From NCBI RefSeq assembly GCF_026250525.1, contig NZ_CP111046.1, forward strand, positions 274,636 through 338,635: DNA of 64,000 nt, read 5' to 3'. This document shows positions 45,069-54,628 of the stretch, piece after piece. This DNA comes from Chondrinema litorale (lineage in GTDB: Bacteria; Bacteroidota; Bacteroidia; Cytophagales; Flammeovirgaceae). The stretch's first letter is position 1, and the number at the start of each line of letters is the position of its first letter. Both the position numbers and the translations under genes were made by a program. A model generated the notes under the pieces. The model did no database searches. It saw only the letters and a program-made list of their open reading frames with translations, and was not told where the DNA came from.

Positions 45069-45497
45069 CAGTTTTTAAATGCTGGTATTCCTTGGAAAGA
45101 AGATTACTGGATTAACAATCGATTTGTTACGCTTGCATATTATTCATTGGTAGATATGAAAGTGACAGCACCGGTAGCAGGAGAATACCACGACGAGATT
45201 GCTTGGTTCGATTTTGCTGACTTGCCAGAAATGTGGATGGACCATAAATCTATAGCTATGGAAGCTAGAAATAGATTAAAAGATGATATTAAACGTGAGC
45301 ATATTGTCTATAATTTACTACCAAAGCAGTTTACTATGCCAGATTTACACCAGCTACATCAAGATATTTTGGAGCAAGAAGTTGAAAGAAGCAGGTTCCA
45401 AAAAAAGATGTTGGGCACAGGTATTTTTGAGCGTTTACCCAAATTGCAAAAAGAAACTCCGGGTAGAAATCCTTATTTATATCGAATAAAAGAGTAA
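45069..45497 (+). pseudogene. Nudix-domain transcriptional regulator (NrtR/AraR-like), 3' remnant
   Basis: The frame reads QFLNAGIPWKEDYWINNRFVTLAYYSL from 45069. It continues through DEIAWFDFADLP to a winged-helix C-terminus (HIVYNLLPKQFTMPDLHQLHQDIL, LGTGIFERLPKLQKETPGRNPYLYRI). That is the second half of Nudix-fused regulators such as NrtR or Bacteroidota AraR. The N-terminal half with the Nudix box is missing and an in-frame stop lies just upstream (45060-45062), so there is no true start; the TTG at 45147 is not credible. About 142 residues remain of an expected 220-250. The family commonly sits divergent from sugar-use genes, as this one evidently did from the GH3. Confidence 0.75.
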
Positions 45498-45686
45498 ATG
45501 ACATTTCGTGGGAAAATACATTATTTTCATTATTTATTGGTAGAAATTATCATTTTTGTAAATTGCTACTGATTGAAGCAATTCCTATTTGTGAGTTTTT
45601 TTTGTAAAGGCGTCTATAAATTATTAATTTTCTAAATAGATTGATGTCTGTTGCTTTAAATAACTTGAGCAATAAGTTAATAAGAT

Positions 45687-46289
45687 ATGGAAATGAGCGC
45701 TAATATCGAACTGCAAGAAGGGAAGTCACTTTCTAATAATCTGAAGAAAGGTGATATTAATGCACTTAAAGAAATTTATCTTAAACACTACGATAAATTC
45801 TTGAGCATTTCTATTGCTTTCTTAAAATCTAAACCAGAAGCAGAAGATGTGTTGCACGAAGCGTTTATGAAGTTTTGGGAAAAAAGACATATGCTCAAAG
45901 ATGATAGTGATTACCAAAACTACCTTTTTATTATTCTTAGAAACCAGCTTGTAAGTGCAGTGAGAACAAAAGCGAAAGTGGTTTTAAAAGAAGACTTCAA
46001 CAAGCTAAATCTTAGTGCTTCTTCAACAGAAAGCTGGTTAGAACACAAAGAGCTTTCTAAAACACTTGAACAAGCCATAGACAAATTACCTCCAAAACGA
46101 AAAGTTGTTTTTAACCTCAAAAGGCAAGACGGACTTACCAACCAACAAATCTCTGAAAAACTGGGTATCTCCACCCAAATGGTTGAAAAACAATTGAAAT
46201 TAGCCAAGCAATCTATCACGGAATATTTACAGTTGCATGGCGAAATCTCACTCATTTCAATACTCTTATTTCAAATAATTTTTATTTAA
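45687..46289 (+). CDS. ECF sigma factor (FecI-like) of glycan utilisation locus 2
   Basis: This is a 200-residue sigma-70 family protein. Region 2 has YLKHYDKFLSISIAFLKSKPEAEDVLHEAFMKFWEKR and region 4 has LPPKRKVVFNLKRQDGLTNQQISEKLGISTQMVEKQLKLAKQSI. It ends in a hydrophobic tail (ISLISILLFQIIFI) like that of the locus 1 sigma, a trait these sigma factors share. Followed by FecR, SusC, SusD and GH27 genes. The 189 bases upstream show no gene; the truncated Nudix remnant ends there. Confidence 0.9.
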   Translation: MEMSANIELQEGKSLSNNLKKGDINALKEIYLKHYDKFLSISIAFLKSKPEAEDVLHEAFMKFWEKRHMLKDDSDYQNYLFIILRNQLVSAVRTKAKVVLKEDFNKLNLSASSTESWLEHKELSKTLEQAIDKLPPKRKVVFNLKRQDGLTNQQISEKLGISTQMVEKQLKLAKQSITEYLQLHGEISLISILLFQIIFI

Positions 46290-46450
46290 AAAATGGCTCT
46301 CAGATCATTCTAGAGCTATTTCTGAAAAATATTTAATTTTTTTTAGAAAAGGAGGTTGGGTAAAGACCTACCTAAAACGTATTTACCCCAAATCGAATTT
46401 ATAGAACCTGATATAGGCTTTGCAAAAAAGCAGATTAACATTTTTCAATA

Positions 46451-47476
46451 ATGACCGGAAAAGAACTTGAACATCAACTAATTAAAAGGTATTTAGCAGA
46501 TGAATGTACATCTGAAGAAATACTTGAGGTTCATAAATGGATTGCAGCTAATGAAAACGAAGAAGCATTAAAATCGCTCATAGACGATTTACTCAATCAT
46601 AAAAATGGTGGAATTGAAATAACTCCTAATCGAGATAAAGAACTTCTCTGGCAAAGCATAGAGCAAGATATTAATCGAAAGCATTTTGCAGTAAATAAAC
46701 CAGCGCCAGAAAATCAACTAAAAACAGTAAATCCATTTTTTACCTTTAGCAAAATTACTGCTTCTATTGCCTTATTGCTAGGTGTATTTACTGTATTGTA
46801 TTTCTATAATAATGAAGAAAAAATAGAGCAACCAATAGCTAAAGTATTCTCAGAAATATCAACAATTTCTGGCCAAAAGAAAAATATAACCTTGCCAGAT
46901 GGGACCAGAGTGATATTGAATAGTTCATCTTCTATTTCATTTGAAAAAGAATTTCTAAAATCTAATGAAAGAAGAATCACTTTAAAAGGCGAAGCTTATT
47001 TTGATGTGACAAAGAATAAAACTAAACCTTTTATTGTAAGCACAAATTCTGTAGAGACAAAAGTGTTAGGTACTTCCTTTAATGTGAAATTAGACAGTAA
47101 CAAGGTATACATTGCACTTGTAGAAGGAAGAGTAGAAATGAAAAATCAGGATAATATTATTGAGCTAACTCCTGAGGAAATGGGTATTGCAGATATGCTT
47201 GATAGTAGCCTATATAAAACCTATTTCGATATACAAGAAATTACAGGTTGGAAAGATGGCAAGCTTGTGCTTAAAGATGCTAACTATAATGAGGTGATGC
47301 AAAGATTACAAGAATGGTATGGTGTTGAATTTGAGCAAAAGGGTAAAACTCCAACAGGAACAATCAATACGATATACGATAATGTAAGCCTTTCAGAAGT
47401 ATTATTGGGCTTAAGTTTTACTTACAATTTTGACTATACAATTAATAAAGATCAAGTTAATATTATTCTAAAATAA
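46451..47476 (+). CDS. FecR-type anti-sigma factor (locus 2)
   Basis: This is a 341-residue protein. The N-terminal cytoplasmic sigma-binding part has YLADECTSEEILEVHKWIAANENEEAL. A TM helix lies at about residues 98-115 (ITASIALLLGVFTVLYFY). The FecR domain has KNITLPDGTRVILNSSSSISFEKEF, LKGEAYFDVTKNKTKPFIVST and TKVLGTSFNVKL. The C-terminal domain (LVLKDANYNEVMQRLQEWYGVEFE) is of the type that pairs with a SusC STN domain. It comes 161 bases after the sigma gene and 138 bases before the interrupted SusC. Intact and presumably functional even though its SusC partner is disrupted. Confidence 0.9.
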   Translation: MTGKELEHQLIKRYLADECTSEEILEVHKWIAANENEEALKSLIDDLLNHKNGGIEITPNRDKELLWQSIEQDINRKHFAVNKPAPENQLKTVNPFFTFSKITASIALLLGVFTVLYFYNNEEKIEQPIAKVFSEISTISGQKKNITLPDGTRVILNSSSSISFEKEFLKSNERRITLKGEAYFDVTKNKTKPFIVSTNSVETKVLGTSFNVKLDSNKVYIALVEGRVEMKNQDNIIELTPEEMGIADMLDSSLYKTYFDIQEITGWKDGKLVLKDANYNEVMQRLQEWYGVEFEQKGKTPTGTINTIYDNVSLSEVLLGLSFTYNFDYTINKDQVNIILK

Positions 47477-47522
47477 AGAAAATGAAAACAATGAACAGCA
47501 GTTGATTAATGCCTCAAAAAAA

Positions 47523-47573
47523 ACCTGGAACATAGAGAAACTTGTGGGGAGTGCCCTCTAACATTCCAGGATA
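47523..47573 (+). promoter_or_regulatory. Hairpin in the SusC leader of locus 2
   Basis: CCTGGAA (47523-47529) can pair with TTCCAGG (47567-47573) in the FecR-SusC spacer. The same position in locus 1 holds a comparable hairpin (21737-21782). Possible leader structure; no T-tract, so not a simple terminator. Confidence 0.4.
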
Positions 47574-48420
47574 GTATTTTAAACTTATTGTAAAATTTAA
47601 AACCTAGTAAAAATATGAAATTGAAATTACTAAGGCAAATCATTATTATGTCTAAATTTTCGCTATATGGCTTGTTTTTGCAGTGCTTGTTTGCAAGTTT
47701 ATTTCTTGCAAATGCCAGCAATGGGCAGTCAGTCAGTCTTGATAAAATCTATGTGAGCTTACCTTCAGACGAACAAAAGGTGATGCTTACAATTAAAGAA
47801 CTTCAAGACCAAACCTCATTCGAATTTGTATATTTAAATAATCTTATTGATTATGGAGATGTTGTTATAGATTATAGTGCGCAAAATAACTCAGTTGGTA
47901 ATATTCTGAGAGATATTTCAAAAGGAACTGGTTTACACTTTAAGCGGGTAAATGATAAAATTTACATTCGTAAAGGAGAATTTAAACAACGGCTAGAAGA
48001 AGAATATAAAAATACAGACCCTGCTCAGTTTAAAGTTTCTGGTACTATAACTTCAACTGAAGATGGAGAACCTTTACCAGGAGTAAGTATTTTAATAAAA
48101 GGAAGTACTACAGGAACCACTACAGATTTCGATGGTAATTACTCTCTCAATGTCACTTCAGATGCTATTTTACAATTCAGTTATATTGGCTTTATAACTC
48201 AAGAAATTACTGTAAATAATCAAAGTGAAATTAATGTTTCTTTGAACCCAGATTTGGAGCAGTTGGAAGAAGTAGTAGTAATTGGATATGGAACCCAGAA
48301 AAAAGAAACTTTAACAGGTTCAATCGTCTCTACAGAAGGCGAAAATATAAGAAAGGTTCCGGAAACAAACATTGCCAATACACTCATTGGTAGACTACCG
48401 GGCTTAGTTACCAACAACCG

Positions 48421-50190
48421 TGATACTGCTGGCGAAATGAAACCTTCTATGCAACGATTCTGTCAGGATATTCCATCAATTTCCTAAAAGCTGAGATTCT
48501 GGTCCTCTCTCTTGGTCTTTCTTCCAGCCAATAATAAATTCTTGAAAAATTCATAGCTGTGGCTATAATTACATTTTGTAAGTTTGCCTTACAAAGACCT
48601 ATATATCTACTTCTCCTCATTCCAAAGGCTCTTACACCCAAAGATATAGTTGCTTCTACTCCTGCTCTCCTATTATATGTTGTAATATAATCACCTCTAC
48701 TCTGTCCGATCCTAGCTTTTATCATCGCTTGATACTCCTCTTTTGGCAATAAAGTGAGCGTGCGCCGTTGAGCTTTGGTGCAGAACGCTTTACTTTTACA
48801 TACTTTACAATCTTTCATAGAGAACTTTACTTTTATCATTTCTTTTTTACGTTTATCATAGGCTATTGTCCAACTTTTACTGGTATGACCCTCAGGACAA
48901 ATGGCTTCCTGTTTGTCCAAATCGACCTTAAAGTTTTTCAATGCAAATCCTTTTCCTGATCTGGCTTGCCATTTTTGATCGGACCGGGTTGGTCCTAAGA
49001 GTTCAACGGCATATTGTTTTTTACTGTTTACCAATAAAGCAGAATCAATATACCCTGTATCTACCAAGTGGGTCTTAGGAAGTCTTTTATCTTTTTTTAG
49101 ATCATCATGGATGCCATCGGTCATATTACTATCGGCAATGGGACTTTTGGTTGTAACCATATGGGTAATCAAATAAGGAAGATCTTCCTGACATGTCTCT
49201 GTAATATGTACTTTATAGCCTATCCAGGATGTGGTATACTTCTTGGCATAGCGGGCATCTTTGTCATAAGGTGAGCTGATGAACTGTAAAGCAGGGGGGA
49301 TGCCCAATTGCTTGTCCCTATAATTTATTTTGTCTTCCTGAAGATAAAATTGTTGTACCCATACATTGCGGAGGAGTTTAACGGCAGGAAGGTTTCTTAA
49401 CCAGCCCTCATCGTCTTGTTGATATATAATATCCAAAAGGTCATATCCATCTTTTCCTATCTGTATTGCAAACCCTAGTTGTTTTAATTGACTTTGGGGA
49501 AGGCGGGTACTACCTATTCGGGAGCTATACCTTTTGGTCCAATCCGGTATGGCATGTTGCCTCATCCAATCAGGAGCAACTGTGGCCAAACTGTTCAGTG
49601 CTGCTCTAATTGTTTCACCTATGCAGACCAATCTATTGGTCGCTCTTATAGCACCTAGCATATGGGTAGAATCCGTCCGGATAGTTCCCCTCTTTTTGAT
49701 CCATTTACGCTCTTCGCATTTTTTTAGTAATCTGTCCAAGAGTAGAGTTACTGGAGCTCCCTTGATCAATCTACTCCTAAATTCGCATAAAACACTATTA
49801 TCATAACCTGTTGCAGTGAGTTCCAAGCTCAATAAATATTTCCAATCAATCCGGGACGCCATAGCCTCTACAGCTTGTCGGTCAGATAAACCTTCGATAA
49901 ATTGCATAACAGTAATCATGGCCAATCTCCAAGGATCTGCTGCTGGCTGACCTTTAGCGGGAAATAAATCTGCAAAAAATTCATTTTCATAGATTATCCC
50001 TAGTTCATCTTTGAGGGTTATATAAATATTCCCTTTAGGAAAACTGGCATGGGCAACTTGTTTGGTCAGTATGGGAATTTCAGGGATCTTATTTGGCTTT
50101 AACATGATCTTGTATTTAAATATTTATTGTATGATTTCCGAATCTAATAAATATTTGAATAGGACTTATAGCATTTCGCCAGCAGTATCA
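48421..50190. mobile_element. IS1182-like insertion sequence, complete
   Basis: The 1,770-bp element is bounded by 19-bp perfect terminal inverted repeats (TGATACTGCTGGCGAAATG at 48421-48439 and its complement at 50172-50190). It is flanked by a 4-bp direct duplication ACCG (48417-48420 and 50191-50194). It carries one full-length transposase gene on the minus strand whose stop is only 26 bases from the left end. Intact ends, duplication and gene indicate a recent, possibly still mobile, insertion. Confidence 0.95.
48447..50105 (-). CDS. IS1182-like DDE transposase
   Basis: This is a 552-residue transposase. The N-terminal part has the DUF772-type segment (PAADPWRLAMITVMQFIEGLSDRQAVEAMASRIDWKYLLSLEL). 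The DDE domain begins RGTIRTDSTHMLGAIRA (first Asp), continues THLVDTGYIDSALLV (second Asp) and ends with the C-terminal GVEATISLGVRAFGMRRSRYIGL (Glu). A Cys cluster (CKVCKSKAFC) and ICPEGHTSKSW match the DDE_Tnp_1_6 type. Full length with no frameshift, so probably active. Its start ATG is 85 bases inside the right end. Family name is by reading the layout, not by search. Confidence 0.9.
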   Translation of the reverse strand: MLKPNKIPEIPILTKQVAHASFPKGNIYITLKDELGIIYENEFFADLFPAKGQPAADPWRLAMITVMQFIEGLSDRQAVEAMASRIDWKYLLSLELTATGYDNSVLCEFRSRLIKGAPVTLLLDRLLKKCEERKWIKKRGTIRTDSTHMLGAIRATNRLVCIGETIRAALNSLATVAPDWMRQHAIPDWTKRYSSRIGSTRLPQSQLKQLGFAIQIGKDGYDLLDIIYQQDDEGWLRNLPAVKLLRNVWVQQFYLQEDKINYRDKQLGIPPALQFISSPYDKDARYAKKYTTSWIGYKVHITETCQEDLPYLITHMVTTKSPIADSNMTDGIHDDLKKDKRLPKTHLVDTGYIDSALLVNSKKQYAVELLGPTRSDQKWQARSGKGFALKNFKVDLDKQEAICPEGHTSKSWTIAYDKRKKEMIKVKFSMKDCKVCKSKAFCTKAQRRTLTLLPKEEYQAMIKARIGQSRGDYITTYNRRAGVEATISLGVRAFGMRRSRYIGLCKANLQNVIIATAMNFSRIYYWLEERPRERTRISAFRKLMEYPDRIVA

Positions 50191-52800
50191 ACCGTGCTGG
50201 TGAACCAGGTTATGAAAATACAGAAATCTTGATTAGAGGTCGTAGTACTTTTGGCGATAATAGCCCTTTAATAGTAGTAGATGGTGTTGCCAACCGCGCT
50301 GGTGGACTTAGCAACATCGATGCGAATGATATAGAAAGTATTACTGTATTAAAAGATGCTTCTGCGGCAATTTATGGTGCTCAGGCAGCTAATGGAGTTA
50401 TATTAGTAACTACCAGAAGAGGTAAAAGTGGCAAAACGGAGGTAAGATTAACCACAAACTTCGGTATAAGAAAACCTACTGTAATACCAGAAATGCTCAA
50501 TTCAGCAGATTATGCAGTAGCCCTCAACGAGATTGAAACAGAAATTTATGGCCGTAATCCTTTATATACTGATGAACAAATTCAGTTATTCAGCGATGGT
50601 TCAGACCCTACAAATTACTCAAATGTAAACTGGATAAATGAAACCCTTCGAGATTATGCACCACAAATGCAACATAACTTATCAGTAAGTGGTGGTACAG
50701 ATAAAGTGAAGTACTTTGTCTCTTCAGGTTATCAATTCCAAGATAATTACTACAGAAACAGTGCAAGTAATTATAAGCAATATAACCTTCGCTCTAACAT
50801 AGATATGCAGGTAAATGATTATCTAAAAATCTACACCAACATCTCACTAAGACAAGAAGATAGAAACTCACCGCATTATGGTTCAGAAGATATCTGGCGC
50901 TATTTGGTTAAAGGAGACCCACGAGTAAACATTGTTTGGCCAGATAACGACTTACCAGTTTTAGCTTCTCAAGATAATTTTAATCCATTTACTGCCGTGG
51001 ATGGTTCAATGGGTTATCAGCAAAGTAAACGCAGCTATTTGAATGCAGACTTAGGTGTTAACTTAGATTTATCTTTTATTACTGAAGGTTTAGAAATAGA
51101 TGGAGGTCTTTTTGTAGATCGTGGAGATCATTTTTATAAGCACTTCGAGAAAGCTTTTTACCTATATGGATACAACAACAATACAGGTGAATATTTTCCA
51201 AGAAAATATGGTCCAAACAATGCGTCTCTAAACGAGAATATGGATAGATCTCTTGGTATTACTGCCAGAACTAAACTGAGCTATAAGTATTCTTTTAATG
51301 ATGTACATAATGTTTCTGCCTTTATCGCTTATGAGCAATACGAAAGTAACTACGATTACCTTTGGGCAAAAAGACAAGATTATGTTTCTGCCATTGTAGA
51401 TCAAATTTTTGCTGGTGACCAACAAACTAGCTTAAATGATGGCTACGCTACAGAAACAGGTAGAGTAAACTATTTTGGTCGTGCAGATTATACATATAAA
51501 GATAAATACTTAGTACAATTTAACTGGAGATACGATGGTTCTCAAAACTTCCCTAAAGAGAATCGATTTGGTTTCTTCCCGGGAGCTTCCGTGGGTTGGG
51601 TAGTTTCTGAAGAAGATTTCTGGAAAAGTAGCTTATCATTTATCGAGTTTTTCAAGTTTAAAGGCTCTTGGGGACAAATGGGTAATGATAAAATCGCTCA
51701 GTATCAATACTTAACTACTTATACTTTTGGTAACAATGCTACTTTAGGTGGTAATAGTCCATCACCACAAACAGGTATAACACAAGTGCGTACAGCTAAC
51801 CCTAATGTTTCTTGGGAGGTTGCAACCACTATCAACTTAGGTTTAGAAACCTCATTCTTAGATTATTTCAGTTTTGACCTAGACTTATTTAAAACAAAAC
51901 GAACAGATATTTTATACAGTGGAGTCTCTTATGTGCCAGATTATGCTGGACTTTCATTACCTGCTGAAAACATTGCTGAGGCTGAAACAAAAGGTTTCGA
52001 GGCTGTTTTAGGGTACAACAACACTTTTGGCAAATTCAACTTTATGGCAAGTGGTAACATGTCTTATGCTAAGAGTGAAATCCTCTATTTTGATGAACCG
52101 GAAAGCACTTTGGAATGGCAAAAACGTACAGGTCAGGCTTTAGGAGCAGATTGGTTGTTATATGATGAAATCGGCATTTTCCGTACGCAAGAAGACCTAG
52201 ATGCTTATCCTCATTTAAGTAATTCAAAAGTGGGTGATTTGATTTTCCGCGATACCAACGAAGATGGTGTAATTGATGGAAATGATATGATTCGCCCAAA
52301 TAAAACCACCACTCCAGAAATAGTGTATGGTGTAAATCTAGGTGTGAGTTATGGCAATTGGAACTTAAGCATGTTATGGCAAGGAGCAACCAATGTTTGG
52401 CAATATGTATTTTTTGAATCAGGTAGTATTGGAAACTTTACACAAGACTATTTCGATAATCGCTGGACATTTGAAAACATTAATGCAGATTATCCAAGAA
52501 TATATGACAGACAAGTAACATCATCAGCTCAAAAGAACACTTTCTGGTTAAATGATGCTACCTACTTACGTCTTAAAAATATCCAGCTTGCCTATACAAT
52601 GCCAGAAAAAATTATGAATGTTTTGCCGTTTAGCCAAGCTCGCTTTTATACCAGTGCTTCTAATTTATTGACTTTTACCAAATTAAAAAATGTGGATCCA
52701 GAGACAACTGAGGGTGGACAAGGATTTGCTGCATGGAGTACCCCTCAATCGAAGGTAATCAACTTTGGTATGAATCTAACTTTCTAAATTGAACACAAAT

Positions 52801-54531
52801 ATGAAAAAGATAAAAATATTACTAACAGGGCTTTTATTCGTATTAGTAAGCTCTTGCGATAGAGATGCAATCTTAGACAAATCTCCGCTAACAGAAATTT
52901 CGGAACAAGATGTTTGGGAAGACCCTAATCTTGTGGCATCTTTTGTAAATGCTCGCTATAGTGCGATAGGTCATGGTTGGGCAGAATCTTGGCAAAGTTC
53001 TGTAGTTGATGAAACTTACCTTACTTGGTCTCGTGGTTGTGAGCCACTCACTCAAGGTTATGTAAACCCTGCTGATTTAGGTAGAATGAATGGTGCTTGG
53101 TGGGGTTGGGATAACCGTGCTTGGGCTACAATCTGGAATAATATAAGTAATTGTAATTTATTTTTCGAAAGAGTAGAAGATGTTGAGTTTAGCGATGAAG
53201 CCGAAAAAGACAAACTGATTGGAGAAGTTACTTTTATAAGAGCGCTCATGTATTTCGATCTGGTTTCGAGATGGGGTGGTATGCCAATTATTACAAAAGC
53301 TTATACATTAAATGATAGAGAAGAGTTTTTGAGTGTTGCCAGAAATTCTTACGAAGACAATGTAGATTTTATAGTTTCTGAATGCGATAAAGCAGCATCA
53401 TTACTCCCAGATAATTACTCAGGAGCAGATGTTGGTAGAGCTACAAGCATTGCTGCATTAGCACTAAAATCTAGAATGTTATTATATGCAGCAAGTCCTT
53501 TAATGAATCCCGGAACAAATGAATTAGTAGGTTATACTTCTGCTGATGCTTCGAGATGGAGTTTAGCCGAAGAAGCAGCAAAAGCTTGTATAGATGCTGC
53601 ATTAAATAGCGGATATGCATTATATAATCAGTATGGAGATGTAAAAACAAACTACACTCAGCTATTTTTAGATGGTGGCAATAGCGAAGTGATTTTCGAC
53701 AGACAAGGAGGAACCAGTGCAGATGACATTAATCTATCATATTTAGATCAATCAAACGGACCTAACGGATATGGACAATGGGGTGGAAATACGCCAATCT
53801 CTGAGCTAGTAGACGATTTCGAAATGGCAGATGGAACAAAGTTCGATTGGAACAATCCTGAACACAGTGCAGACCCATATGCCAATCGTGATCCACGTTT
53901 GTATGCATCAGTGCTTTCTGATGGAGATATCTGGAAAGATCGAAACGTAGAAACTTATTTAATTGCTGATGCTTCTGGCGAAATTACAGGAGGTGGACAA
54001 GACACTAAATATGGCCAAGATAACTGGAATACAAGTAAATCTGGTTACAATATTCGGAAATTCATGGACGAAAATTATGTGACTAACAGTTGGAATTTCC
54101 CAAGCACTAAAAACTGGATTTGGTTTCGTTTAGGTGAGCAGTATTTAAACTATGCCGAAGCTCTTTATATGCAAGGCAAAGAAACAGAAGCCAAAGTAGC
54201 CTTAAATGTAATTAGAAACCGAGCTCAAATGCCTGAGGTTACAGATTCTGGTGCCGACCTTTGGGATCGAATTGTAAATGAACGCCGAGTAGAATTATGC
54301 TTTGAAGAACATCGCTACTACGATGTACGCAGATGGGAGATTTCCGACGATGTGTTAAACAGAGATGCAACAGGAGTTGAGGTTGTTTTGCATCCTGATG
54401 GTACAAAAACTTATACTCCGGGTATTCTAGTTGAACAGCGAACTTTTAATGCTCCGGCAATGTATTGGTTGCCAATTCCAATAGAAGAAACCAATAAAAA
54501 CGTGAATTTAGAGCAAAATCCGGGGTATTAG
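52801..54531 (+). CDS. SusD/RagB-family glycan-binding lipoprotein (locus 2)
   Basis: This is a 576-residue lipoprotein from ATG 52801 (MKKIKILLTGLLFVLVSSC, lipobox VSSC); the TTG four codons earlier is rejected. The N-terminal ILDKSPLTEISEQDVWEDPNLVASFVNARYSA, helical pairs (LIGEVTFIRALMYFDLVSRWGGMPII) and the C-terminal RIVNERRVELCFEEHRYYDVRRWEI are typical. It ends in the closing motif NVNLEQNPGY. It would bind the locus 2 glycan over SusC. Intact, but now separated from its promoter by the insertion in SusC, so expression may be reduced. Confidence 0.95.
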   Translation: MKKIKILLTGLLFVLVSSCDRDAILDKSPLTEISEQDVWEDPNLVASFVNARYSAIGHGWAESWQSSVVDETYLTWSRGCEPLTQGYVNPADLGRMNGAWWGWDNRAWATIWNNISNCNLFFERVEDVEFSDEAEKDKLIGEVTFIRALMYFDLVSRWGGMPIITKAYTLNDREEFLSVARNSYEDNVDFIVSECDKAASLLPDNYSGADVGRATSIAALALKSRMLLYAASPLMNPGTNELVGYTSADASRWSLAEEAAKACIDAALNSGYALYNQYGDVKTNYTQLFLDGGNSEVIFDRQGGTSADDINLSYLDQSNGPNGYGQWGGNTPISELVDDFEMADGTKFDWNNPEHSADPYANRDPRLYASVLSDGDIWKDRNVETYLIADASGEITGGGQDTKYGQDNWNTSKSGYNIRKFMDENYVTNSWNFPSTKNWIWFRLGEQYLNYAEALYMQGKETEAKVALNVIRNRAQMPEVTDSGADLWDRIVNERRVELCFEEHRYYDVRRWEISDDVLNRDATGVEVVLHPDGTKTYTPGILVEQRTFNAPAMYWLPIPIEETNKNVNLEQNPGY

Positions 54532-54552
54532 TGGGAAATGAATTATAAATTT

Positions 54553-54580
54553 AAAACCCGGGAATAATCTCGGGTTTTTA
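54553..54580 (+). terminator. Terminator after SusD (locus 2)
   Basis: AAAACCCG (54553-54560) and CGGGTTTT (54571-54578) form a perfect 8-bp stem, followed by further T. It separates SusD from the GH27 gene, as in locus 1. Confidence 0.85.
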
Positions 54581-54628
54581 AATGGATTTCCAACCAAAAA
54601 GCAAACTTTAATTAATAGATAGAGAAAT

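Larger units (their letters stand above)
47615..52787 (+). pseudogene. SusC/RagA-family TonB-linked transporter (locus 2), interrupted by an insertion sequence
   Basis: The gene is split into 47615-48420 and 50191-52787 by a 1,770-bp insertion sequence. Left part: signal segment, STN domain, carboxypeptidase-regulatory-like domain (TITSTEDGEPLPGVSILIKG), TonB box EEVVVIGYG and the plug start LIGRLPGLVTNNR. Right part: AGEPGYENTEILIRGRSTFGD, LIVVDGVA, LKDASAAIYGAQAANGVILVTTRRG and the full barrel to NFGMNLTF. Deleting the element plus one ACCG copy joins codon CGT in frame and gives 3,399 nt, 1,132 residues, with no other stop. As it stands only a 290-residue fragment can be made from the start codon. 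STN and FecR partner show it was the sensing transporter of locus 2. Confidence 0.93.

Noticed and set aside
45147..45497. Short gene starting with TTG at 45147
   Set aside because: The same frame is homologous to Nudix regulators well upstream of this codon, back to about 45069, so it is the tail of a truncated gene, not a small real gene.
45561..45603. Hairpin AATTGCT/AGCAATT before the locus 2 sigma gene
   Set aside because: Short stem and the T-run is about a dozen bases away; too weak to call a terminator.
48421..48487. Last 22 codons of the left SusC reading frame
   Set aside because: These codons lie in the insertion sequence end and are only accidental read-through to a stop.
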